Source: JAAFIP01 sp043728315 (lineage in GTDB: Bacteria; Pseudomonadota; Gammaproteobacteria; Burkholderiales; Burkholderiaceae_C). From it: 19,790 nt of DNA. A program made the translations under genes and the position numbers. Of the stretch, positions 5,556 through 12,548 are shown in pieces; the stretch's first letter is position 1, and every line of letters starts with the position of its first letter. The notes beneath the pieces are model-generated. The model did not search any database and was not told the origin of the DNA. It saw nothing but the letters and a program-made list of their open reading frames with translations. The stretch spans positions 1 through 19,790 of the forward strand of contig JAYTMT010000018.1 of the NCBI GenBank assembly GCA_043728315.1, read 5' to 3'.

Positions 5556-7886
5556 ATGAATATTGTTTGTATTGGCGGCGGGCCCGCTGGTTTGTATTTT
5601 GCTTTGCTGATGAAGCTGCAGCAGCCGGCTAGCCGCGTGGTGGTGGCCGAGCGCAACAAACCTTTTGACACCTTTGGCTGGGGCGTGGTGCTGTCTGACC
5701 AAACACTGGGCAACCTGCGGACGGCTGACGCGGTAACAGCGCAGCGCATCGGCGATGCTTTTAACCACTGGGACGATGTGGAGGTGTTTTTTAAAGGCCG
5801 TGCGGTGCGCTCGGGTGGGCACGGCTTTTGCGGGATTGGGCGCAAGCATTTGCTCAATATTTTGCAAGAGCGCTGTATGGAAGTGGGCGTGGAGCTGGTG
5901 TTTGAAAGCGATGTGGCCGATGACCAGCAGCTGGCCGCGCAATACAACGCGGACTTGGTGATAGCCTGCGACGGCTTGAACAGCCGCATCCGCAACCGCT
6001 ATGCGGCCAGCTACGCGCCCGATGTGCAGCTGCGCGACTGCCGCTTTGTGTGGCTGGGTACGCACAAAACCTTTGATGCATTCACCTTTGCTTTTGAGAA
6101 AACCGAGCATGGCTGGTTTGCGGCGCATGCCTACAAATTCAACGAAACAACCTCCACATTCATTGTGGAAACGCCGCAAGCCACGTGGGATGCGCATGGG
6201 CTAGAGCACATGACTCAAGATGAGGCAACCGCCTTTTGTGAAAAGCTATTTGCCAAATACTTAGATGGCCACGCACTCATGACCAATGCGGCGCACCTGC
6301 GCGGCTCGGCCAACTGGATACGATTTCCGCGCGTGGTGTGTGGCAACTGGGTGCACCGAGAGGTGATTGACGGCAAAGACACGCCCATTGTGCTGATGGG
6401 GGACGCGGCGCACACGGCGCATTTTTCTATAGGCTCGGGCACCAAGCTGGCGCTGGAAGACGCGATTGATTTGGCGCAAGCAATTAAAGATAACTCTGAT
6501 TTAAATAGCGCATTAACCAGCTACCAAGCGCGGCGCAGTGTAGAAGTGCTAAAAATTCAAAACGCAGCGCGCAATTCCACCGAATGGTTTGAAAACGTGG
6601 AGCGCTATAGCGGCATGGAGATTGAGCAGTTTGCCTACAGTCTGCTCACCCGCAGCCAGCGCATCAGCCACGAGAACCTGCGCCTGCGCGATGCGGCTTG
6701 GCTCAAGGGCTATGAAAACTGGTTAGCCACGCAGCACAGCAAAGGCGCTGCGCCTAAAAAGCACCCTGCGCCACCCATGCTCCTGCCCTACACGCTGCGC
6801 AGCCTCACGCTGAAAAACCGCATAGTGGTGTCTCCCATGGCCACTTACAGCGCGGTGGATGGGCTGATGCAAGATTTTCACCTCGTGCACTTGGGCGCTC
6901 GTGCGCTGGGTGGCGCTGGACTGGTGATGGTGGAGATGACCGCGCCCACCGCGCAGGGTCGCATCACGCCCGGCTGCACCGTGCTAGAAACGGATGCGCA
7001 AGAGGCGGCGGCCAAGCGCGTGGTGGACTTTGTGCACACATCAAGCAGCGCCAAAATCGGTATTCAGCTGGGACATAGCGGGGCAAAGGGCTCAACCCAG
7101 CTGGGTTGGGAAACGACCGACGAGCCGCTCACACATGGCAACTGGCCGCTGCTGGCAGCCAGCGCCCTGCCCTACGGCGCGCAAAACCAAACGCCGCGCG
7201 CCATGGATACTGCCGATATGGCAGTGCTGATCGAACAATTCGTAGCCAGTACGCGCAGAGCCGCCCGCGCAGGCTTTGACTGGCTGGAGCTGCATTGCGG
7301 CCACGGCTACTTGCTGTCGGGCTTTATCTGCCCGCTGACCAATCTGCGCGCAGATGCCTATGGCGGCAGTTTAGACAACCGCTGCCGCTACCCCTTAGAA
7401 GTTTTCAAAGCCGCGCGCGCGGCATGGCCTGCGCATTTGCCGATTAGCGTGCGCATATCGGCGCACGACTGGGCCGAGGGCGGCAACACCGACGACGATG
7501 CGGTGCAAATCGCCCGCTTGTTCAAAGCAGCGGGCGCAGACATGATGGACGTATCATCCGGCCAAACCACGCGCGCGGCCAAGCCGGTGTATGGCCGCAT
7601 GTACCAAACGCCGTTTGCCGACCGGATTCGCAACGAAGTGGGCATTGCCACCATGGCCGTGGGTGCTATCAGTGAGGCAGACCACGCCAACAGCATCATT
7701 GCCGCTGGCCGGGCTGACCTGTGCGCCATAGCGCGGCCGCACTTGGCCGACCCCGCGTGGACGCTGCACGAAGCGGCTTTGCTGCAAAGCCGCGCCGTGG
7801 ACTGGCCCAAACCCTATGAAAGCGGGCGGGACCAGCTCTACAGAGAGGTTTTTAAGAAAAAACAAGGCAATGTCAGCGTCAAATAG
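5556..7886 (+). CDS. abmA: Fused flavin monooxygenase/old-yellow-enzyme, 2-aminobenzoyl-CoA monooxygenase/reductase type
   Basis: A 776-residue fusion. Residues 1-400 are a class A FAD monooxygenase: the dinucleotide motif IGGGPAGLYFA at residues 6-16 and the FAD motif GDAAH at 282-286. From about residue 407 there is an old-yellow-enzyme FMN barrel (LLPYTLRSLTLKNRIVVSPM; H580..H583-GY; NLRADAYGGSLDNRCRYPLEV). This order is that of anthraniloyl-CoA monooxygenase/reductase (AbmA of Aromatoleum evansii), which hydroxylates 2-aminobenzoyl-CoA with O2 and then reduces the ring. Databases also call such proteins bifunctional salicylyl-CoA 5-hydroxylase/oxidoreductase, so the substrate is inferred. 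The start at ATG 5556 is set by AAGGA and the immediate GGGPAG fold; a TTG at 5508 lies in the promoter. The last residues, VFKKKQGNVSVK, and the TAG come from a copy of repeat R. A CoA ligase follows in the same cluster. Confidence 0.93.
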   Translation: MNIVCIGGGPAGLYFALLMKLQQPASRVVVAERNKPFDTFGWGVVLSDQTLGNLRTADAVTAQRIGDAFNHWDDVEVFFKGRAVRSGGHGFCGIGRKHLLNILQERCMEVGVELVFESDVADDQQLAAQYNADLVIACDGLNSRIRNRYAASYAPDVQLRDCRFVWLGTHKTFDAFTFAFEKTEHGWFAAHAYKFNETTSTFIVETPQATWDAHGLEHMTQDEATAFCEKLFAKYLDGHALMTNAAHLRGSANWIRFPRVVCGNWVHREVIDGKDTPIVLMGDAAHTAHFSIGSGTKLALEDAIDLAQAIKDNSDLNSALTSYQARRSVEVLKIQNAARNSTEWFENVERYSGMEIEQFAYSLLTRSQRISHENLRLRDAAWLKGYENWLATQHSKGAAPKKHPAPPMLLPYTLRSLTLKNRIVVSPMATYSAVDGLMQDFHLVHLGARALGGAGLVMVEMTAPTAQGRITPGCTVLETDAQEAAAKRVVDFVHTSSSAKIGIQLGHSGAKGSTQLGWETTDEPLTHGNWPLLAASALPYGAQNQTPRAMDTADMAVLIEQFVASTRRAARAGFDWLELHCGHGYLLSGFICPLTNLRADAYGGSLDNRCRYPLEVFKAARAAWPAHLPISVRISAHDWAEGGNTDDDAVQIARLFKAAGADMMDVSSGQTTRAAKPVYGRMYQTPFADRIRNEVGIATMAVGAISEADHANSIIAAGRADLCAIARPHLADPAWTLHEAALLQSRAVDWPKPYESGRDQLYREVFKKKQGNVSVK

Positions 7887-7917
7887 TCATAGTGCGCTAT
7901 TAAATATATAGTATATG
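7850..7917 (-). repeat. Dispersed repeat R, copy across the abmA end and abmA-MarR gap
   Basis: The reverse complement reads ATATACTATATATTTAATAG, then CGCACTATGACTATTTGACG, then CTGACATTGCC and a T-rich tail. It is the same order and length as R copies A and B, with two changes in the core. It supplies the last codons and stop of the monooxygenase/reductase gene and nearly all of the 39-bp gap to the MarR gene. Confidence 0.85.
7884..7912 (+). promoter_or_regulatory. Possible promoter within repeat R, upstream of the MarR gene
   Basis: TAGTCA (7884-7889), a 17-bp spacer and TATAGT (7907-7912) resemble a sigma70 promoter. Transcription would start about 6-8 bases before ATG 7926, giving an almost leaderless message. 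Both boxes lie inside the repeat. AT-rich repeats produce such matches by chance, so this is a weak call. Confidence 0.35.
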
Positions 7918-7925
7918 GATTGAGC

Positions 7926-8408
7926 ATGGATTTAGAAGAACGCGCCCACAGTGAACACGCCGATGCGCTGCGCCTGTGGCTGCGCATGCTCACCTGCACG
8001 CAGCTGATGGAGAAACAACTGCGCGGCCAGCTGCGCGACGCATTCAACACCACGCTGCCGCGCTTTGACCTGATGGCCCAGCTTGAGCGCGCGCCCGCTG
8101 GGCTCAAAATGCGCGAGCTGTCCCAGCGCATGATGGTCACCGGCGGCAGCGTGACAGGCATCACCGACCAGCTGGTGGCCGAGGGCTTGGTGGAGCGCAG
8201 CACGCCCGGCGATGACCGCCGCGCCTATTTGGTGCGGCTCACGCCCGCTGGCCGCACCAGTTTTGTAGCCATGGCGCGCGCCCATGAAGACTGGGTGGTG
8301 CAGGCATTTGCCCAGCTGGGCAGCCAAGACATTGCAGCACTGCATGGCCTGCTGGGGCGGGTGAAAACATCGCTGCAAGCGCAGATCGACACACCAATCC
8401 ACCACTAA
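7926..8408 (+). CDS. MarR-family transcriptional regulator
   Basis: A 160-residue DNA-binding protein with the MarR layout: a helical N-terminus (LRLWLRMLTCTQLMEKQLR), a winged helix-turn-helix at about residues 60-110 (MRELSQRMMVTGGSVTGITDQLVAEGLVER), and the wing motif TPGDDRRAYLVRLTPAG whose Asp-Arg pair is diagnostic. The C-terminal helix completes the dimer. It lies inside the aromatic catabolism cluster, so it is probably the local repressor; in related clusters such regulators often respond to the aromatic acid or its CoA thioester (inference). ATG 7926 is preferred over a TTG two codons upstream; there is no strong ribosome binding site. The upstream gap consists almost entirely of repeat R. 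Confidence 0.92.
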   Translation: MDLEERAHSEHADALRLWLRMLTCTQLMEKQLRGQLRDAFNTTLPRFDLMAQLERAPAGLKMRELSQRMMVTGGSVTGITDQLVAEGLVERSTPGDDRRAYLVRLTPAGRTSFVAMARAHEDWVVQAFAQLGSQDIAALHGLLGRVKTSLQAQIDTPIHH

Positions 8409-8420
8409 ATTCGCGATTTG

Positions 8421-8460
8421 CACCACTCTACTCCACTCCACTACAGCCCACTACAGTCCA
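8421..8460 (+). repeat. Degenerate 10-bp tandem repeat in C-rich leader
   Basis: Four consecutive 10-mers are related: CACCACTCTA, CTCCACTCCA, CTACAGCCCA and CTACAGTCCA. The stretch is C-rich and very G-poor and lies between the MarR and crotonase genes. Such composition suits a Rho-loading site, but that is only a suggestion. Confidence 0.6.
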
Positions 8461-8482
8461 TTTTGCCAACCCCACAATCGCC

Positions 8483-9337
8483 ATGAAACACTACATCAGC
8501 CCCACCAACCCCATGCGCGCCCAGTTCAAGCCCTATGCGGCCTACGCGGCGCAGCATTTTGACTGCCAGTTTGACAGCGGCGTGGCCACGCTCAGCCTGA
8601 ACCGCCCGGAGCGCAAAAACCCGCTGACTTTTGAGTCCTACGCCGAGCTGCGCGAATTATTCAGGGCGCTCAACACCGCCACCGACGTGAAAACCATCGT
8701 GCTCACGGGCCAAGGCGGCAACTTTTGTTCGGGCGGCGATGTGCATGAAATCATCGGGCCGCTCACCAAAATGTCCATGCCCGAAATGCTGGAATTCACC
8801 CGCATGACGGGCGATGTGGTGAAGGCCATGCGCCTGTGCCCTCAGCCGATTGTGGCGGCGGTAGACGGCATCTGTGCTGGTGCGGGCGCTATGTTAGCGC
8901 TCGCCTCTGACATGCGGCTGGGCACACCGCAGGCTAAAACTGCCTTCCTTTTCACCCGCGTGGGCTTGGCAGGCGCCGACATGGCCGCCTGCGCCCTGCT
9001 GCCGCGCATGATCGGCCAAGGCCGCGCCTCGGAGCTTTTGTTCACCGGCCGCGCCATGACAGCGCAGGAGGGCTACAGCTGGGGATTTTTCAACGCCCTG
9101 CACGAGAGCGCCGATTTGCAAGCCGCCGCCGCCGCACTGGCGCGCAGCTTGGCCAGTGGCCCCACATTTGCCCACGGCATGACCAAAACCATGCTCCACC
9201 AAGAATGGAGCATGACCCTAGACCAAGCTTTGGAGGCCGAAGCGCAGGCGCAGGCCATTTGCATGGCCACGGGCGACTTTAAGCGTGCCTATGCGGCGTT
9301 TGCGGCCAAAGAGAAGCCTGTCTTTGCGGGTGATTGA
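8483..9337 (+). CDS. Enoyl-CoA hydratase/isomerase (crotonase) family protein, non-canonical active site
   Basis: A 284-residue crotonase-fold protein. Oxyanion-hole segments are clear: GGNFCSGGDVHEI (residues 78-90) and DGICAGAGAMLALASDMRLG (128-147). The two catalytic glutamates of classical enoyl-CoA hydratase are not kept. The GGGCE position is Met137 (GAGAM), and the second falls in TRVGLAGADMAAC without Glu. Asp166 in that loop is a candidate base, as in dienoyl-CoA isomerases or MenB-like members. The protein probably handles the ring-derived CoA intermediate made by the monooxygenase/reductase (hydration, isomerisation or ring opening) rather than simple enoyl-CoA. ATG 8483 is taken as the start; ATG 8510 is also plausible, and neither has a good ribosome binding site. 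It is followed 134 bp later by the acyl-CoA dehydrogenase. Confidence 0.9.
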   Translation: MKHYISPTNPMRAQFKPYAAYAAQHFDCQFDSGVATLSLNRPERKNPLTFESYAELRELFRALNTATDVKTIVLTGQGGNFCSGGDVHEIIGPLTKMSMPEMLEFTRMTGDVVKAMRLCPQPIVAAVDGICAGAGAMLALASDMRLGTPQAKTAFLFTRVGLAGADMAACALLPRMIGQGRASELLFTGRAMTAQEGYSWGFFNALHESADLQAAAAALARSLASGPTFAHGMTKTMLHQEWSMTLDQALEAEAQAQAICMATGDFKRAYAAFAAKEKPVFAGD

Positions 9338-9400
9338 GGCTTACCTAGGTTCTACAGCAGTTTTAGCACCTACGCAGTTTAGCCAACGCCTACACACCGC

Positions 9401-9442
9401 TCACTCCAAAGCACTCCCAAGCACTCCCAAGAACACTCCCAA
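9401..9442 (+). repeat. 10-bp tandem repeat in C-rich leader of the acyl-CoA dehydrogenase gene
   Basis: The unit GCACTCCCAA occurs twice exactly (9411-9430), flanked by related TCACTCCAAA and GAACACTCCCAA. It sits in a C-rich, G-poor 134-bp gap. It resembles in period and composition the leader before the crotonase gene. Confidence 0.7.
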
Positions 9443-9471
9443 ACCCATTCACCAAGCCACAAGGTTCTGCC

Positions 9472-10734
9472 ATGTCTTCCCATCCAACCGCATTGCCAGC
9501 GCCAGCGCCCACCGCGCACCTCGATTTGCCGTTTTTCGACGATGCGCACCGCAGCATTGGCCAGTGTTTGGCCGACTGGATGCCCAAGCAGCAGGTGGAC
9601 GAGTCGGACGACCGCAGCGCGTGCAAAGCGTGGGTCAAGCTCTTGGGCGCAAACCAGTGGCTGCGCTACTGCGTGCCCGCCGCGTGGGGGGGCGCGCTAG
9701 AGCAGCTGGATTCCCGCGCCTTGGTGGTCATGCGCGAAACGCTGGCCTACCACTCGCCGCTGGCCGATTTTGCCTTTGCCATGCAAGGCTTGGGCAGCGG
9801 GGCGATTAGCCTAGCGGGAAGCGATGCGCAACGTGATAAATACCTGCGCGGCGTGGCCAGTGGCCAGCTGGTGGCCGCTTTTGCACTGAGCGAGCCAGCA
9901 GCAGGCAGCGATGTATCTGCTATGCAAACAGTAGCTACATATGACCATATGACGCTGACATCGGCTTCAAAAACCTTAAATAATGCTTTTGCAGGCGGTT
10001 TTAAGCTCTCGGGCAGCAAAACATGGATCAGCAATGGTGGCATGGCCGATTTTTATGTGACTTTTGCCAAAACCGAGCCGCAGCTGGGCACGCGCGGCAT
10101 CAGCGCCTTCATTGTGGACGCGCCCACCCAAGGGCTCGATGATTCGCGGCATATTCAGGTGATGGCACCCCACCCGCTGGGCACGCTGGTGTTTGACCAA
10201 TGCGCCTTGCCCGCCAGCGCCTTGCTGGGTGGGCTGAATCTGGGCTTCAAACTGGCCATGCAAACCTTGGATATTTTTCGCCCATCGGTAGCAGGTGCAG
10301 CGCTGGGCATGGCGCGCCGCGCGCTGGCAGAGGCGATCAGTTATGCGCAAAATCGCAAGATGTTTGGCCAAAGCTTGGCTGATTTTCAGCTCACGCAGGC
10401 CAAGCTGGGCGAGATGGCCGCGCTGATAGACGCAGGCGCGCTGCTAACCTACCGCGCAGCCTGGGTGCGCGACATGGCGGCTCAGAACCTAGAAAAGGGC
10501 GGCGCACTGCCCAAAAGCTACACAGCGCAGGCGGCCATGGCCAAAATGGTGGCCACCGAAAACGCCAGCCGCGTGATTGACATGGCGCTGCAAATGCACG
10601 GCGGCGCGGGCGTGCAGGTGGGCAACACGATTGAGCATTTATACCGTGACATCCGTTCGCTGCGCATCTACGAAGGCGCTACCGAAGTGCAGCAGCTCAT
10701 CATTGGCAAGGCCACGCTGGCAAAGCATATTTGA
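9472..10734 (+). CDS. Acyl-CoA dehydrogenase family protein with repeat-derived loop insertion
   Basis: A 420-residue FAD-dependent acyl-CoA dehydrogenase. The N-terminal helical domain is followed by the FAD/substrate motif AFALSEPAAGSDVSAMQT (residues 136-153), the beta domain GGFKLSGSKTWISNG (175-189), and the C-terminal helical domain with RKMFGQSLADFQLTQAKL and LRIYEGATEVQQLIIG. Glu401 in YEGAT is the usual catalytic base position. It probably oxidises a CoA ester in the ring-degradation pathway. Between MQTVAT and AGGFKLSG, where family members usually have only a few residues, there are about 17 extra residues (YDHMTLTSASKTLNNAF) whose DNA overlaps a copy of repeat R. The frame is intact and all other motifs are present, so activity may be retained. 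AAGG at 9461-9464 supports ATG 9472. The stop overlaps the ribosome binding site of the ligase gene. Confidence 0.94.
   Translation: MSSHPTALPAPAPTAHLDLPFFDDAHRSIGQCLADWMPKQQVDESDDRSACKAWVKLLGANQWLRYCVPAAWGGALEQLDSRALVVMRETLAYHSPLADFAFAMQGLGSGAISLAGSDAQRDKYLRGVASGQLVAAFALSEPAAGSDVSAMQTVATYDHMTLTSASKTLNNAFAGGFKLSGSKTWISNGGMADFYVTFAKTEPQLGTRGISAFIVDAPTQGLDDSRHIQVMAPHPLGTLVFDQCALPASALLGGLNLGFKLAMQTLDIFRPSVAGAALGMARRALAEAISYAQNRKMFGQSLADFQLTQAKLGEMAALIDAGALLTYRAAWVRDMAAQNLEKGGALPKSYTAQAAMAKMVATENASRVIDMALQMHGGAGVQVGNTIEHLYRDIRSLRIYEGATEVQQLIIGKATLAKHI
9918..9963 (+). repeat. Dispersed repeat R, copy inside the acyl-CoA dehydrogenase gene
   Basis: GCAAACAGTAGCTACATATG, then the core GACCATATGACGCTGACAT. 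The core is identical to those of copies A and B, and the left flank matches AAACGTAGCGAAC in copy A with small changes. The right T-rich tail is not clearly recognisable. It is translated in frame as TVATYDHMTLTS, on the strand opposite to that used in the Bug gene. Confidence 0.82.
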
Positions 10735-10744
10735 GGAGTACAGC

Positions 10745-12439
10745 ATGTCCACCGCCTCTGTTTACCCACTGCGCGACACCCGCCCGCCCATTGCTGCGCA
10801 GGCGATGGGTCTGCCCAGCGCACACGTCGACCGTTTTGTCATCGACCGCATGCCCGCGCCAGAGGCCTGCGCCCACATGCACTACGACCTGCCCGAGCTG
10901 CAAATCGCTGACCGTGCCAATCTGGTAGCAGCCCTGCTGGACGATGCCGTGCACAGCAAGGGCTGGGCAGATCGCCCGATGCTGCGCTCCTCCAAAATCA
11001 CGCTCAGCTACGCCGATGTGCTGGAGCGGGTGAACCGCATTGCGCAGGTGCTGGTGCAAGACTGTGGCTTGGTGCCCGGCAACCGCGTGCTGCTGCGCGG
11101 CGGCAACTCCATTGGCATGGCGCTGGCGTGGCTGGGCGTGGTGAAAGCAGGGCTGGTGGCAGTGGCTACCATGCCGCTCTTGCGCGCCAAGGAGCTGGGC
11201 GAGATTTTGGACAAAGCCCAGCCGCAGCTGGCGCTGTGCGATGCCATGCTGCTAGACGAACTGCAAACCGCCTGCGCCGCGCAGGCCACGCCCTGCCCCA
11301 CCATTGCTTTTAACCTGATGCACGCAGCGGGCAGTTTGGCCGTGCGCGCAGCCCTCAAAGACGACCAGTTCAGCGCATGCAACACCCGCGCCGATGACCC
11401 TGCCATGATGGCCTTCACCTCGGGCACCACAGGCAAACCCAAAGCCGCCGTGCACACCCACCGCGACATTTTGGCTGCTGGCCAAGCCTGGCCACGCCAC
11501 GTGCTGGGTCTCACCGCAGACGACATCGTGGTCGGCTCGCCGCCACTGGCCTTCACCTTTGGTTTGGGTGGCTTGCTCACTTTCCCCATGGCGTTTGGCG
11601 CAAGCACTTACTTTCCTGATGCGCCCCACACACCGGAAAGCTTGGTGGATACGATTGCGCAGGTGGGCGCTACCGTGTGCTACACCGCACCCACCTTTTA
11701 CCGCCAAGCTGCGGTCTTTGCAGCAGCCACCAAACTGCCCAGCCTGCGGGTGTGTGTGAGCGCTGGTGAGGCACTGCCGCAGGCCACGCGCCAGCTTTGG
11801 CACGCGGCCACAGGGCTTCATATGCTGGACGGCATTGGCGCTACGGAAATGTTCCATATCTTCATTTCGTCGCGCGGTGAAACATTGCCCGAATCACCCA
11901 TGGGCACAGCCATTGGCCTGGCCGTGCCCGGCTATACAGCGCGGGTGGTAGACGATGCTGGCAACGAGCTGCCACGCGGCCAAGTCGGCAAACTGGCCGT
12001 TACCGGACCGACCTCTTGCAAATATTTAGACGATGCACGGCAAAGCAATTATGTGAAAAACGGCTGGAACTACCCCGGCGATGCCTTCATTCAAGACCAA
12101 GCAGGCTATTTTTTCTACCAATCACGCGCCGACGACATGATCATCACGTCCGGCTACAACGTGGGCGCGCCCGAGGTGGAAGACACCCTCATGCAACACC
12201 CCGCCGTGGCTGAATGCGCCGTGATTGGAAAAGCCGATGCCGAGCGCGGCATGCTGGTGCGCGCCGTGGTGGTGCTGCGCGCTGGCCATGCGCCCGATGC
12301 CGCCATGGTCAAAACCCTGCAAGAGCATGTGAAAGCCAGCATTGCACCCTACAAATACCCACGCGAGCTTGTATTTGTGCAGCAGCTGCCACGCACCGAA
12401 ACGGGTAAATTGCAGCGTTTTAAATTGCGCGGCGACTGA
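10745..12439 (+). CDS. abmG: Aryl-CoA ligase, probably 2-aminobenzoate-CoA ligase (benzoate-CoA ligase family)
   Basis: A 564-residue ANL-superfamily acid-CoA ligase that would adenylate an aromatic acid and transfer it to CoA, the first step of the pathway. The AMP-binding P-loop is AFTSGTTGKPKAAVH (residues 223-237). GIGATE is at 363-368, the hinge region is YQSRADDMIITSGYNVGAPEVE, and the catalytic lysine of the C-terminal domain is Lys555 in RTETGKLQRFKLR. Size and order fit benzoate/2-aminobenzoate-CoA ligases. Substrate preference is inferred from the linked monooxygenase/reductase; salicylate or another benzoate is possible. The start at ATG 10745 is fixed by AGGAG (10734-10738), which overlaps the stop of the preceding gene, so the two are translationally linked. 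An open frame extends further upstream but lies within the dehydrogenase gene. Confidence 0.92.
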   Translation: MSTASVYPLRDTRPPIAAQAMGLPSAHVDRFVIDRMPAPEACAHMHYDLPELQIADRANLVAALLDDAVHSKGWADRPMLRSSKITLSYADVLERVNRIAQVLVQDCGLVPGNRVLLRGGNSIGMALAWLGVVKAGLVAVATMPLLRAKELGEILDKAQPQLALCDAMLLDELQTACAAQATPCPTIAFNLMHAAGSLAVRAALKDDQFSACNTRADDPAMMAFTSGTTGKPKAAVHTHRDILAAGQAWPRHVLGLTADDIVVGSPPLAFTFGLGGLLTFPMAFGASTYFPDAPHTPESLVDTIAQVGATVCYTAPTFYRQAAVFAAATKLPSLRVCVSAGEALPQATRQLWHAATGLHMLDGIGATEMFHIFISSRGETLPESPMGTAIGLAVPGYTARVVDDAGNELPRGQVGKLAVTGPTSCKYLDDARQSNYVKNGWNYPGDAFIQDQAGYFFYQSRADDMIITSGYNVGAPEVEDTLMQHPAVAECAVIGKADAERGMLVRAVVVLRAGHAPDAAMVKTLQEHVKASIAPYKYPRELVFVQQLPRTETGKLQRFKLRGD

Positions 12440-12548
12440 TGCCAGTGCAGCAAACTTCCGCCGCCATCTGGCAGCGCTATGCGCGCCGTTGCATGTTGGC
12501 AGCTGGTAAGCGCCAATCCATTTTCTCCAACCACCCACGAGAACGCCC

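Noticed and set aside
6483..6520. Possible sixth copy of repeat R inside abmA (TTTAAATAGCGCATTAA)
   Set aside because: Only a short AT-rich stretch resembles R; the core is absent, and the encoded AIKDNSDLNSALTSYQARR fits normal monooxygenase sequence.
9918..9990. Frameshift or pseudogene in the acyl-CoA dehydrogenase
   Set aside because: The reading frame is continuous, and downstream motifs including the catalytic Glu and C-terminus are normal; only an in-frame loop is added.
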